Below, piece by piece: positions 1 to 7,562 of a DNA stretch of 62,119 nt (its first letter is position 1; every line of letters begins with the position of its first letter). The stretch comes from Armatimonadota bacterium (GTDB lineage Bacteria; Armatimonadota; Hebobacteria; CAIYQO01). The translations under genes and the position numbers were made by a program. The stretch lies in assembly GCA_020060775.1 (NCBI GenBank), contig JAGUZN010000090.1, positions 1 through 62,119 on the forward strand, in the 5' to 3' direction. The notes under the pieces were generated by a model. The model saw nothing but the letters and a program-made list of their open reading frames with translations. It did not search any database and was not told the DNA's origin.

Positions 1-238
1 GGTTGATGGGGCTATCGGACAGACCTTCGACGTTCGTAACCTTACCGTCGATGACGCTCACGATGGCGGAGCATCCGACTCCACAGTAAGGGCAGACCGT
101 TGTGGTCTCAGTTGCGGTGAGGATCCGAAGATCTTCAGCCGCGGCTAGGGCGGGCGTACTGAAACCCAGCCGGGAGAGGGCTAAACCGCCCAGCCCTGCT
201 CCGGTGAGTTTCAGGAAGCCCCTTCGGGTAAGTTCCAT
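1..238 (-). CDS. fdhA: Formate dehydrogenase alpha subunit, N-terminus only
   Basis: Reading leftwards from an ATG at 238, the product begins with a twin-arginine signal (TRRGFLK followed by a hydrophobic stretch and an ALAAA cleavage-like site). The motif CPYCGVGC comes next, the start of the 4Fe-4S site of molybdopterin oxidoreductases of the formate dehydrogenase type. The enzyme oxidises formate to CO2 and, with this signal, would be exported folded across the membrane. Only about 79 residues lie in the window, so the Mo/W-pterin domain and the Cys/Sec active site cannot be seen. FdhE lies just upstream on the same strand, which supports the assignment. These genes may not belong to the same genome as the rest of the window (see the junction near 900). 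A related molybdopterin oxidoreductase cannot be excluded. Confidence 0.8.
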   Translation of the reverse strand, partial: MELTRRGFLKLTGAGLGGLALSRLGFSTPALAAAEDLRILTATETTTVCPYCGVGCSAIVSVIDGKVTNVEGLSDSPIN

Positions 239-462
239 AGGTACCCCCCACTTTAGGATTCCTACTACGAAATATCGCGAACAAGCAGAACAGCTCGAAC
301 GCTATGGACTCACAAAGGGACAGTATTCAGTTTTCAATGAAGCAGTTTGTGCCGGCTCTCCCACCCGAGAGCCAATAAAAGGCGAGCCTAATATATTCAC
401 ACGGCTTGCAGCAAGTCAATGATAGTCACAAGATCGTTGCTGAATTGCGAAGACCCTCACGC
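239..462. other. Intergenic region between fdhE and fdhA
   Basis: This gap of 224 bp holds no convincing gene. A 7-bp stem (GGCTCTC at 354-360 with GAGAGCC at 367-373) is the only clear structure. No U-tract follows it on the minus strand, so it is not an obvious fdhE terminator. The stretch is more AT-rich than its flanks, as expected for a promoter of the minus-strand fdhA, but I see no clear -35/-10 pair. Confidence 0.4.
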
Positions 463-900
463 CTAGCCGAAAACGGTAGAGGTTTTCCGCTCGTAGCCTT
501 TGTCTTCCGCAACCGCGTCCAACCTGGAGGTGGCGATATCCTCGAGGGGCACCACCAGTTCTCCCGTCTTAGCCAGGTCCGTTATCTTGATGTAGCCGTG
601 GCAGGCATCGCAGACGTAGAGCCGCCGGGCCTGGTCTCCCTCCAAGAAATGGTAGCGCAGCTTCTCCCTGTCCGTTGTATGGCAGAAGGGACAGGCGATG
701 CGGGGCGTGCCCCAGCGCGTCCCGCAGAGGGAACACTCGAGCACCCGCATCCCGTCCTCCGGGCGGAGCAGACCCATGATCGGCCGGGCGCCGCAGACCG
801 GGCAGTCTCCCGAGATGACCTGATCGAGAGAGATCTTGGCCCGGATGCCGGCCGCTTTGCGCCAGAAGAAGGGCGCCAGCGACAGGTGCATCAGCATCAC
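463..900 (-). pseudogene. fdhE: FdhE, formate dehydrogenase accessory protein, C-terminal part, 5' end missing
   Basis: FdhE is a cytoplasmic rubredoxin-like protein needed to mature formate dehydrogenase. The last 145 or so codons show the four CxxC zinc/iron knuckles of the family in order: CPVCG, CSLCG, CPFC and CDAC, preceded by [11 protein letters not shown], which resembles the end of the helical domain. The open frame runs on to 1230, but upstream of about position 900 it no longer looks like FdhE. There it is the antisense shadow of a transketolase on the plus strand. The roughly 140 N-terminal residues expected for FdhE are therefore absent. The gene is broken either by a real rearrangement or by an assembly join. 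The neighbour fdhA downstream on the same strand fits its role. Confidence 0.75.
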
Positions 901-910
901 GGCGACCTCC
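890..910. other. Breakpoint joining truncated fdhE to truncated transketolase
   Basis: To the left the minus strand reads as FdhE; to the right the plus strand reads as the last third of transketolase. Both lose their family resemblance within about 10 bp of position 900, and both are missing their 5' parts. The exact base cannot be fixed without homologues. No insertion sequence, inverted repeat or target duplication is visible at the join. Confidence 0.7.
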
Positions 911-1248
911 TGCTCGCCACCGGCTCGGAAGTGCACCTCGCGCTGGAAGCCGGCGAGCGTCTGGGCGCAGAGGGCATCAACGCGCGGGTGGTCTCGATGC
1001 CCTGCTGGGAGCTGTTCGATGCGCAGCCGCAGACCTATCGCCATGAAGTGCTCCCGCCGGGGCAGCGCCGGCGGATTGCAGTCGAAGCGGGCGTCGCACT
1101 CGGCTGGGAGCACTACGTGGGGCTCGACGGCATCGTCATCGGGCTCGACCGCTTCGGCGCCAGCGCCCCCGGCGGGGTGGTGATGGCGAAGCTCGGCTTC
1201 ACGGTCGAGCGCATCGTTGCCGCGGCGCATACCGTATTATCGACGTGA
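895..1248 (+). pseudogene. tkt: Transketolase, C-terminal fragment
   Basis: From about 901 the plus strand encodes a typical transketolase C-terminal domain: [10 protein letters not shown], then [35 protein letters not shown] and a closing KLGFT helix, with a stop at 1246-1248. Transketolase transfers two-carbon units in the pentose phosphate pathway; this part binds no thiamine and forms the third domain. The open frame extends back to 406, but that upstream part is the complement of fdhE and is not transketolase. About 500 N-terminal residues expected for the family are missing. The fragment converges on the DJ-1-like gene with one base between their stop codons, so it probably marks the true start of the host contig. 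Confidence 0.8.
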
Positions 1249-1249
1249 C

Positions 1250-1810
1250 TCACGCGGCGTGCCGTCGCCGGTTGACCAGATAATCGATCACCATATTGCA
1301 CAGCCGGCGCATATCGGCATCCGCGCGGGCGGTGAACAGGTTGTCACTCACCACGACCGCCTCATCCACCACAAAGGCGCCCGCCAATTTGAACTGATCG
1401 CGCAGCTCCTGCGGCACGGTGACGACCTTGCCGTTCGCCGCCTCGGCATCGATGAGCGGCTGCACGCCCATGCCCACGGCGATCACCGCGGCATTGGTCT
1501 CCAGGCACGCGTGCACGAGATTCATCGCCGCCGGATTGTCGCGGATCGCCCGCCCCGTCACCCCGTCGGCGATGATGATGGCATCGTACGAGTCGCGGTT
1601 GCGGTCGAGATAGGCGTAGGACACATCGGTGATGAGCATCCGGCTGCCATCCCCGCTGGTGAGTTCAACATCTTTATCATAACCGGCGACGAGCGTGGTC
1701 GCATCCTCCGCCCGGAAGTAATCCAGCAGTTGATCGAACTGCTCGTGGATGAACCCCTCCGCCAGGCAGAAGATGATGCGCTTTCCATGCAGTGCGGCGT
1801 TCGTCGTCAT
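1250..1810 (-). CDS. DJ-1/PfpI family protein lacking the nucleophilic cysteine
   Basis: The 186-residue protein has the DJ-1/PfpI (class I glutamine amidotransferase-like) fold signature: RIIFCLAEGF near the start, SYDAIIIADG at the second strand and a C-terminal helix. The start at 1810 is set by a strong Shine-Dalgarno GAGGAGG seven or so bases upstream. Members act as proteases, deglycases, chaperones or hydratases that depend on a cysteine in an A-I-C-H-G nucleophile elbow. Here the aligned segment reads AVGMG, so the cysteine is replaced by glycine and the histidine by methionine. A non-catalytic or redirected role follows as inference. It converges on the transketolase fragment. Downstream partners are absent. 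Confidence 0.75.
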   Translation of the reverse strand: MTTNAALHGKRIIFCLAEGFIHEQFDQLLDYFRAEDATTLVAGYDKDVELTSGDGSRMLITDVSYAYLDRNRDSYDAIIIADGVTGRAIRDNPAAMNLVHACLETNAAVIAVGMGVQPLIDAEAANGKVVTVPQELRDQFKLAGAFVVDEAVVVSDNLFTARADADMRRLCNMVIDYLVNRRRHAA

Positions 1811-1888
1811 CGCGTCCCTCCTCGTTCATGAGGATACTGTAACAATCTTTTTCAGGCACAGGCGAAAATATCTGCGACGTGCGCCGCT

Positions 1889-2326
1889 TCATGCGCTGCG
1901 GCGGGCACGTTCATCCTGGTTTTCTTCGTCGGGTGGCGGGCCTTCATATGCTTCGCCGACCTGGGGGCGGTCAGGCCTGGGCGATTCACCGCTGGTCGGA
2001 CCCGCTTCCAGCTTGCGTTCGCCCCCGGTCGCCGGAATGGCGTAGGGCGGGGGAGTGCCGGCCGTGCGATTTTCGACGCTGCCCTGTCGCTCCTGCTTCT
2101 GAATGAACTTCTCGCGTTGGATATGCTCGGCGACTTTGCGCAGGCGCTCCTGTGAGATGTCCTGTCCGGTTTCATCGGGCAATTGCGGTTCTGTCCCGCC
2201 TTCGGGCGCACCGGGTTTGCCCTCGGTGCCCATGCCGCCTAATCCTGTGGATTTCTTCGCCGGCGTGGGTTCGGCATCGCCCGGCTGCTCATCGGGGCCC
2301 ATGGCACTCTCCATGCGGTCGTCCAT
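1889..2326 (-). CDS. Hypothetical low-complexity protein rich in Pro, Gly, Glu and Arg
   Basis: The 145-residue product is dominated by charged and small residues, with no signal peptide, membrane segment or recognisable domain. A short helical segment around residues 58-80 (ISQERLRKVAEHIQREKF) is the only part likely to fold. The start at 2326 (MDDRMESAMG) is chosen because GGAGG lies seven bases upstream; the longer in-frame starts at 2332 and 2356 have the signal too close or missing. Probably intrinsically disordered. I do not recognise a family. It sits alone between the DJ-1-like gene and the divergently placed flavin oxidoreductase. Confidence 0.5.
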   Translation of the reverse strand: MDDRMESAMGPDEQPGDAEPTPAKKSTGLGGMGTEGKPGAPEGGTEPQLPDETGQDISQERLRKVAEHIQREKFIQKQERQGSVENRTAGTPPPYAIPATGGERKLEAGPTSGESPRPDRPQVGEAYEGPPPDEENQDERARRSA

Positions 2327-2491
2327 ACGCATCCCTCCACGGTGTGAGACACTCAACTGATCTCCCGCGAGAGGGTGGGCGAAACGTCACGTGTGGCCGC
2401 TATACCATGCAGGCTGCGTCAGGTTGTCCGGCTTCGACGCTCCGATGCCCATAGCGATTGCCTATACTGTAGCGGAAGAGAGGTGACGACA

Positions 2492-4420
2492 ATGCACATG
2501 TTCAATGCGCTGTTTTCCCCCGGGCAAATCGGCTCGATGACGACAAAGAACCGGCTCGTGATGGCGCCGATGGTGCGCAACTACGCCGATGAGCGCGGCA
2601 TGGTCACTCCCCGGTATGAGGCACATATCGCGCGCGTCGCCGCGGGCGGGGTGGGGATGATGGTCCTCGAAGCGTCCTACATCAGCCCGGAGGGCAAGGG
2701 ATTCACCCATCAACTCGGCATACATGCTGATGAGGTTATCCCCGGGTTGCGTTTACTGGTGGAGGCCGCCCATACCCATGGCGCAGTGATCGGTCCGCAA
2801 CTGTATCATGCCGGCCGCCAGACTTCGTCAGCCGTCACCGGACTGCCGGTTGTTGCCCCATCGCCGTTACCGGATCCCACCATCAATGAGGTGCCCGTGG
2901 CGTTGAGCGTTGACGAAATCCTGACGATCGTGCAGGCATTCGCTGACAGCGCGCGCCGGGCAAAAGACGCGGGATGCGACTTTGTGGAAATCCACGGTGC
3001 CCACGGGTATCTGATCACCCAGTTCCTCTCGCCCTTTTCAAATGTGCGCGATGACGAGTACGGTGGATCGTTCGAAAATCGGATGCGCCTGCTCGATCAG
3101 GTGGTAGACGCGGTGCGCGGCGTGGTCGGTGCGGATTATCCGATCGTCGTGCGACTATCCGGAGAGGAGCAAGTGCCGCACGGGCTGACCCTCGACGATA
3201 CGCAGCGCATCGGCAAACGGTTGGAGGATAAAGTCGATGCCCTCAGCATCACCGCGGGGAACTATGCGTCGTTCGGGCGCGGCTACATGATCTCGCCAAT
3301 GGCCATTCCCGATGCCCCGCTCGTGTACCTCGCGGAAGGGGTGAAGCGGGCGGTGAAGCTGCCGGTGATCACCGTCGGTAAAATACGCGCGCCGGAACTG
3401 GCCGAAGAGATTGTGAAGTCGGGCAAAGCGGACTTCGTCGCGCTGGCGCGCCTCTTGCTCGCCGATCCTGATTGGCCGAAAAAAGCGGAGGAAGGCCGCA
3501 CCAGTGAAATCAACAAATGCATCGCCTGCAACCAGGGGTGCATCAGTAGGTTGTTCGAACAACAGGATGTCTGGTGCACGGTGAACCCGCAGACCAGCCG
3601 CGAGCAACAGTTCAACCAACCGCCCCAGCATGGCAAACGGCGCGTGCTGGTGGTGGGCGGCGGGCCCGCCGGGATGGAGGCGGCAAAGATTGCTGCGGAG
3701 CGCGGACACAAGGTGATTCTCTGCGAGGAACTGGATCACCTTGGCGGCCAGTTAATCGCCGCCGCGGCCGCCCCATACCGGCCGGGGTGGCGCGAGCTGC
3801 GCGAGTATCTGGAGCGTGAAATGTCACGGCTGTCCATCGACGTGCGGCTGAACACCCGCGTCACCCCGGAGATGGTGGAGGCAATGAAGCCCGATGCTGT
3901 CGTGGTTGCTATCGGCGCTTCCCCGATACGCCTGAAGATTCCCGGCTCGGGTGAGACGAATACCATTACCGCGCGCGATCTACTGGAAGGCAAGGTTACG
4001 GCGCAGGGTCGGGTAGTCGTGGCGGGCGGCGGTTGCGCCGGCGCACAGACGGCGGAGTATCTTGCCGAACGCGGACATGAGGTTATCATCGCGGAGATGA
4101 TGGGCGAAATCGCCATCGACGCCCCGGTGGCCGAACGAGACTTGTTGTTTGAGCGCTTACACCAATTGGGCGTCGAAATGCAACTGCATACGAAAATTAT
4201 GCGGGTGGAGCCGGGTACCGTGTGGGTGGAGCGTCCCAGCGGGGAGGACACGATCACTGCCGACACGGTGGTGGTGTGCCTGGGCTCGACCCCGAACAAT
4301 GGGCTGGCAGGCGAGTTGAAAACAGCAGTGTCGCAGGTGGTAACCGTTGGCGATGCCGTGAAGCCGCGGAAGGTGACCGAAGCACTCGTCGAAGGCGCGG
4401 AAGCAGCACTCGCTATTTAG
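2492..4420 (+). CDS. NADH:flavin oxidoreductase, Old Yellow Enzyme / 2,4-dienoyl-CoA reductase type
   Basis: The 642-residue protein has the full three-part layout of the FadH/BaiCD/trimethylamine-dehydrogenase group. An N-terminal FMN-binding TIM barrel (residues about 1-340) carries a HGAHGYLITQFLSP segment. A 4Fe-4S cluster motif CIACNQGC follows, with a further Cys about 12 residues on. The C-terminal FAD/NAD(P)-binding domain has GGGPAGMEAA and a second dinucleotide loop GGGCAGAQTAE. Such enzymes reduce activated C=C bonds with NAD(P)H, passing electrons through FAD, Fe-S and FMN. The natural substrate cannot be told. The start at 2492 follows the purine-rich AGAGGTGA; the frame is open further upstream but without family-like sequence. 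It is monocistronic, ending at the strong hairpin shared with clpC. Confidence 0.88.
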   Translation: MHMFNALFSPGQIGSMTTKNRLVMAPMVRNYADERGMVTPRYEAHIARVAAGGVGMMVLEASYISPEGKGFTHQLGIHADEVIPGLRLLVEAAHTHGAVIGPQLYHAGRQTSSAVTGLPVVAPSPLPDPTINEVPVALSVDEILTIVQAFADSARRAKDAGCDFVEIHGAHGYLITQFLSPFSNVRDDEYGGSFENRMRLLDQVVDAVRGVVGADYPIVVRLSGEEQVPHGLTLDDTQRIGKRLEDKVDALSITAGNYASFGRGYMISPMAIPDAPLVYLAEGVKRAVKLPVITVGKIRAPELAEEIVKSGKADFVALARLLLADPDWPKKAEEGRTSEINKCIACNQGCISRLFEQQDVWCTVNPQTSREQQFNQPPQHGKRRVLVVGGGPAGMEAAKIAAERGHKVILCEELDHLGGQLIAAAAAPYRPGWRELREYLEREMSRLSIDVRLNTRVTPEMVEAMKPDAVVVAIGASPIRLKIPGSGETNTITARDLLEGKVTAQGRVVVAGGGCAGAQTAEYLAERGHEVIIAEMMGEIAIDAPVAERDLLFERLHQLGVEMQLHTKIMRVEPGTVWVERPSGEDTITADTVVVCLGSTPNNGLAGELKTAVSQVVTVGDAVKPRKVTEALVEGAEAALAI

Positions 4421-4427
4421 CGTGACG

Positions 4428-4460
4428 TAAAAAAAGCCCCGGGGATCGATCCCCGGGGCT
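4428..4460 (-). terminator. Rho-independent terminator of clpC
   Basis: A perfect 26-base palindrome at 4435-4460 (arms AGCCCCGGGGATC) is bordered on its left by seven adenines, which read as a U-tract after the hairpin on the minus strand. It lies 14 bases after the clpC stop codon. The hairpin also lies just past the stop of the plus-strand oxidoreductase and may stop that transcript too, though without a U-tract. Confidence 0.85.
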
Positions 4461-4473
4461 TGAGTCCGCTAGT

Positions 4474-7026
4474 TTAGTTATGCGTGGGCGGCGTTCCCGT
4501 GGATGACGCGCCGACCGGTTCGTTAGTCGGCAGTTCGGGCAGTTCTGCCTTGGAGAAGACGACCTCGTCGCCTTCGACATCCACGTAGACCGTATCGCCC
4601 ATGCGGAACTTGCCTTGCAGCATTTCCGCTGACAGTCGATCTTCCACCATGTGCTGGATGGCGCGCCGTAGCGGGCGGGCTCCCAGCGCGGGGTCGAAGC
4701 CTTCTTTAGCCAGCTTCTTCACCAGCGCGTCGCTGGTGACCAGGTCCATGCCCTGGGACTTCATCGAATCGCGCACACGACTCAGGAAGAGGTGCACGAT
4801 CTGTTCGATCTGCTCCTGCGTCAGCGGCTGGAAGACGATGATATCGTCAATTCGGTTGATGAACTCGGGCCGGAAGGTTTGCTTGATCTTGTCCATCACC
4901 GTGTCCCGCATACGGGCATAGTTTTGCTGACTCGCCTGATCCGCCTCGGACATGAAGCCCACGCCGCGGCCAAGATCCATCGAACTCGTACCGACGTTGG
5001 ATGTTAACACAATGACCGTGTTGCGGAAGTCCACGGCTCGCCCCTGGCTGTCGGTCAGCCGTCCGTCTTCCAACACCTGTAAAAGGATGTTGAAGACTTC
5101 GGGGTGAGCTTTTTCCACCTCGTCGAGCAGCACCACCGAGTACGGCCGGCGACGGACACGATCGGTCAGTTGTCCGCCTTCGTCATAGCCGACATAGCCC
5201 GGAGGCGCGCCGACCAAGCGAGAGACTGCAAAGCGTTCCATATACTCCGACATATCGATGCGGATTAAGGCATCTTCGCTGCCGAAGAGGAACTCGGCCA
5301 ATGCGCGCGCCAGTTCAGTCTTCCCGACACCGGTGGGGCCGAGGAAGAGGAAGGAGCCGATGGGACGCTTGGGATCCTTCAGGCCGGCGCGGCCGCGGCG
5401 CACCGCACGGGAAATGGCGGTGATCGGGTCGTTCTGCCCGATAATGCGCTTGTGCAAGTGATCTTCCATGTTCAACAGTCGAGCCGTCTCATCCGTGGTC
5501 ATCTTGCGTACCGGCACACCGGTCCAGATGGAGACGACCTCGGCGATGTCATCTTCGTTGACAATGGTGCGGGCATTGCCGCGCGCCCGCTTCCATTGTT
5601 CTTCCAGGTACTGCGCGCGTTCTTTCAGCTCACGCTGCCGTTCGCGCAGCTCAAAACCGCGATCGTAGTTGCGCTCGTACGGGCTGACGCTCAATACTTC
5701 CTGCAGTTCCTGCGTCACGGTTTCGAGATCCTGGCGCACCGAGCGGAGATCCGGCGGTACGACCGAGGCTTCGAGTCGCACGCGGGACGAGGCCTCGTCC
5801 ATCACGTCGATAGCCTTATCCGGCAGGAAGCGGTCGGTGATGTAGCGATCAGCCAGTTGCGCAGCCAGCGTCAGGGCATCATCGGTGATTTTCACCTGAT
5901 GGTGCTCTTCGTAGCGTGATCTCAGCCCGCGCAGAATGCTGACCGCTTCTTCGACCGACGGCTGCTCGACGATGACCGGCTGGAAGCGTCGCTCCAGCGC
6001 CGGGTCCTTCTCGATGTACTTTTTGTACTCGGTCATGGTGGTGGCGCCAATGCATTGCAATTCGCCACGCGACAGTGCAGGCTTCAAAATGTTCGAGGCG
6101 TCGATGGCGCCCTCGGCAGCTCCCGCGCCCACCACGGTATGCAACTCGTCGACAAACAGGATGATTTCGCCGGCGCTCTTGCGAATTTCGTCGGTGACAC
6201 GCTTCATGCGCTCTTCAAATTCACCACGGTATTTCGTGCCGGCAACCAGACCGGGCAGGTCCAGCGAGACCACGCGCTTGTCGAAGAGCACTTCCGGCAC
6301 ATCCTTCTGGATGATGCGTTGTGCGAGACCTTCGACAATGGCGGTCTTGCCGACGCCGGGTTCGCCGATGAGCACCGGGTTGTTTTTCGTACGACGGCTC
6401 AGGATCTGGATCACACGTTGAATTTCCGTGGCGCGCCCGATCACCGGGTCCAAAGCGCCATCCGTCGCCATCTTAGTCAAATCACGGCCAAAGGCATCGA
6501 GCACAGGCGTGCTGCTGCGCTGGCGCGTGGTTGGCGTCATTGACGGCGAGCCGCCGAGGTATTGCATGACTTCTTTGCGCACTCGCTCCAGATCGACGCC
6601 CAGCCCTTCCAGCAAGCGCACCGCTTTGCTACCTGAACTGGCTCCCTCACGAATGAGGCCGAGCAGCAGGTGCTCGGTGTCGACAAAATCCAACAGCCCC
6701 AACTTGGGGTTCAATTCTCGTGCTTCCTGGAGGGCATACTCCAGGGCTTTTTTTGCTTTCGGGCTCAACGTCAGCCGTGTGGAACCGACCGCATGGCTTT
6801 CGACGTTCCCCATCTGCCGACTGAGCTCCGAGCGCACCCGTCCTAAGCTGACCCCCAGGCGCTCCAACACACGGGCGGCGACCCCTTCACCTTCGCGAAC
6901 GAGGCCGAGCAGGAGATGTTCCGTCCCTACGACATTCATCCCCAGCCGTTTCGCTTCTTCTTGTGCAAAATGAATCACCCGAGTAGCCGGGTTCGTAAAC
7001 CGTTGCCACATATCGCCGTCCGGCAT
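4474..7026 (-). CDS. clpC: ClpC, AAA+ unfoldase of the Clp protease
   Basis: The 850-residue protein has two Clp_N repeats (residues about 5-145, each with a TEHLLLGL motif), AAA domain 1 with Walker A GEPGVGKT near residue 220, a coiled middle domain rich in Arg/Glu, and AAA domain 2 with GPTGVGKT near residue 558 followed by the sensor and D2 C-terminal region. It unfolds substrates for ClpP and normally works with adaptors such as McsB or MecA. The start at 7026 is set by GAGGAGG seven bases upstream; an extra 15 codons are open further up. In Firmicutes clpC follows ctsR-mcsA-mcsB; here it stands alone, with neither these genes nor a ClpP gene in the window. A terminator follows directly. 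Confidence 0.96.
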   Translation of the reverse strand: MPDGDMWQRFTNPATRVIHFAQEEAKRLGMNVVGTEHLLLGLVREGEGVAARVLERLGVSLGRVRSELSRQMGNVESHAVGSTRLTLSPKAKKALEYALQEARELNPKLGLLDFVDTEHLLLGLIREGASSGSKAVRLLEGLGVDLERVRKEVMQYLGGSPSMTPTTRQRSSTPVLDAFGRDLTKMATDGALDPVIGRATEIQRVIQILSRRTKNNPVLIGEPGVGKTAIVEGLAQRIIQKDVPEVLFDKRVVSLDLPGLVAGTKYRGEFEERMKRVTDEIRKSAGEIILFVDELHTVVGAGAAEGAIDASNILKPALSRGELQCIGATTMTEYKKYIEKDPALERRFQPVIVEQPSVEEAVSILRGLRSRYEEHHQVKITDDALTLAAQLADRYITDRFLPDKAIDVMDEASSRVRLEASVVPPDLRSVRQDLETVTQELQEVLSVSPYERNYDRGFELRERQRELKERAQYLEEQWKRARGNARTIVNEDDIAEVVSIWTGVPVRKMTTDETARLLNMEDHLHKRIIGQNDPITAISRAVRRGRAGLKDPKRPIGSFLFLGPTGVGKTELARALAEFLFGSEDALIRIDMSEYMERFAVSRLVGAPPGYVGYDEGGQLTDRVRRRPYSVVLLDEVEKAHPEVFNILLQVLEDGRLTDSQGRAVDFRNTVIVLTSNVGTSSMDLGRGVGFMSEADQASQQNYARMRDTVMDKIKQTFRPEFINRIDDIIVFQPLTQEQIEQIVHLFLSRVRDSMKSQGMDLVTSDALVKKLAKEGFDPALGARPLRRAIQHMVEDRLSAEMLQGKFRMGDTVYVDVEGDEVVFSKAELPELPTNEPVGASSTGTPPTHN

Positions 7027-7562
7027 AAGCGTCCCTCCTCTCCTGAGCCGAAACCCATCCCCATCGTCCATGAGTCTAAAGTTCGGCGCCGAAAACCGAC
7101 CAGACTATCATCATGATACCCGCCTCTGCTCCGCCACACACCAAAAACTGCCGGTCATGCTATGCACTTTACCACAGGTTCCATGGCGCTTGGTAGCATA
7201 GAGAACGAACAGGTGGCGCACTCTTTCGACCTATCACGCCGGGTAGACCCACGTTATTATTCATTTCCTATCGTATATATCGGCTACACAGCATCTGGAA
7301 TGGATGAAGCCGGCGAACTTTTGCGTCCTTTTCTGGATATCTGCACAGAAGCTGTTTATAACGGCTCTGTCCGGTCTCTCTTTCTCAACTTGCGTCATCT
7401 CACGGGACCATGCATGCTGAGATCACTATAGACCTATCTTATTCCATACTCGTGAAGCGCATCCTGCCTTGAATAGGCGGTGACTTACTTCAACAACTAC
7501 AAGGGGAGAGGATGTTGGCGATATTGCACAACTCGGGTCTCACGTGCGCAATACGGTGGTCA
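7027..7562. other. 536-bp region without a supported gene
   Basis: The stretch separates the clpC start from the stop of the penicillin-binding protein gene; both are on the minus strand. Short open frames exist, for instance on the plus strand at 7162-7431, but they have no Shine-Dalgarno sequence, no family resemblance and no bias typical of coding DNA here. The part nearest clpC presumably holds its promoter. I see no convincing -35/-10 pair, no CtsR-like heptad repeat and no CIRCE element. Confidence 0.5.

Noticed and set aside
3155..3739. Long minus-strand frame inside the flavin oxidoreductase gene
   Set aside because: It mirrors the plus-strand codons, has no family resemblance and no ribosome-binding site; the plus-strand enzyme is certain.
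7162..7431. Possible small gene in the clpC-penicillin-binding protein gap
   Set aside because: No ribosome-binding site, no coding bias and no recognisable protein pattern.
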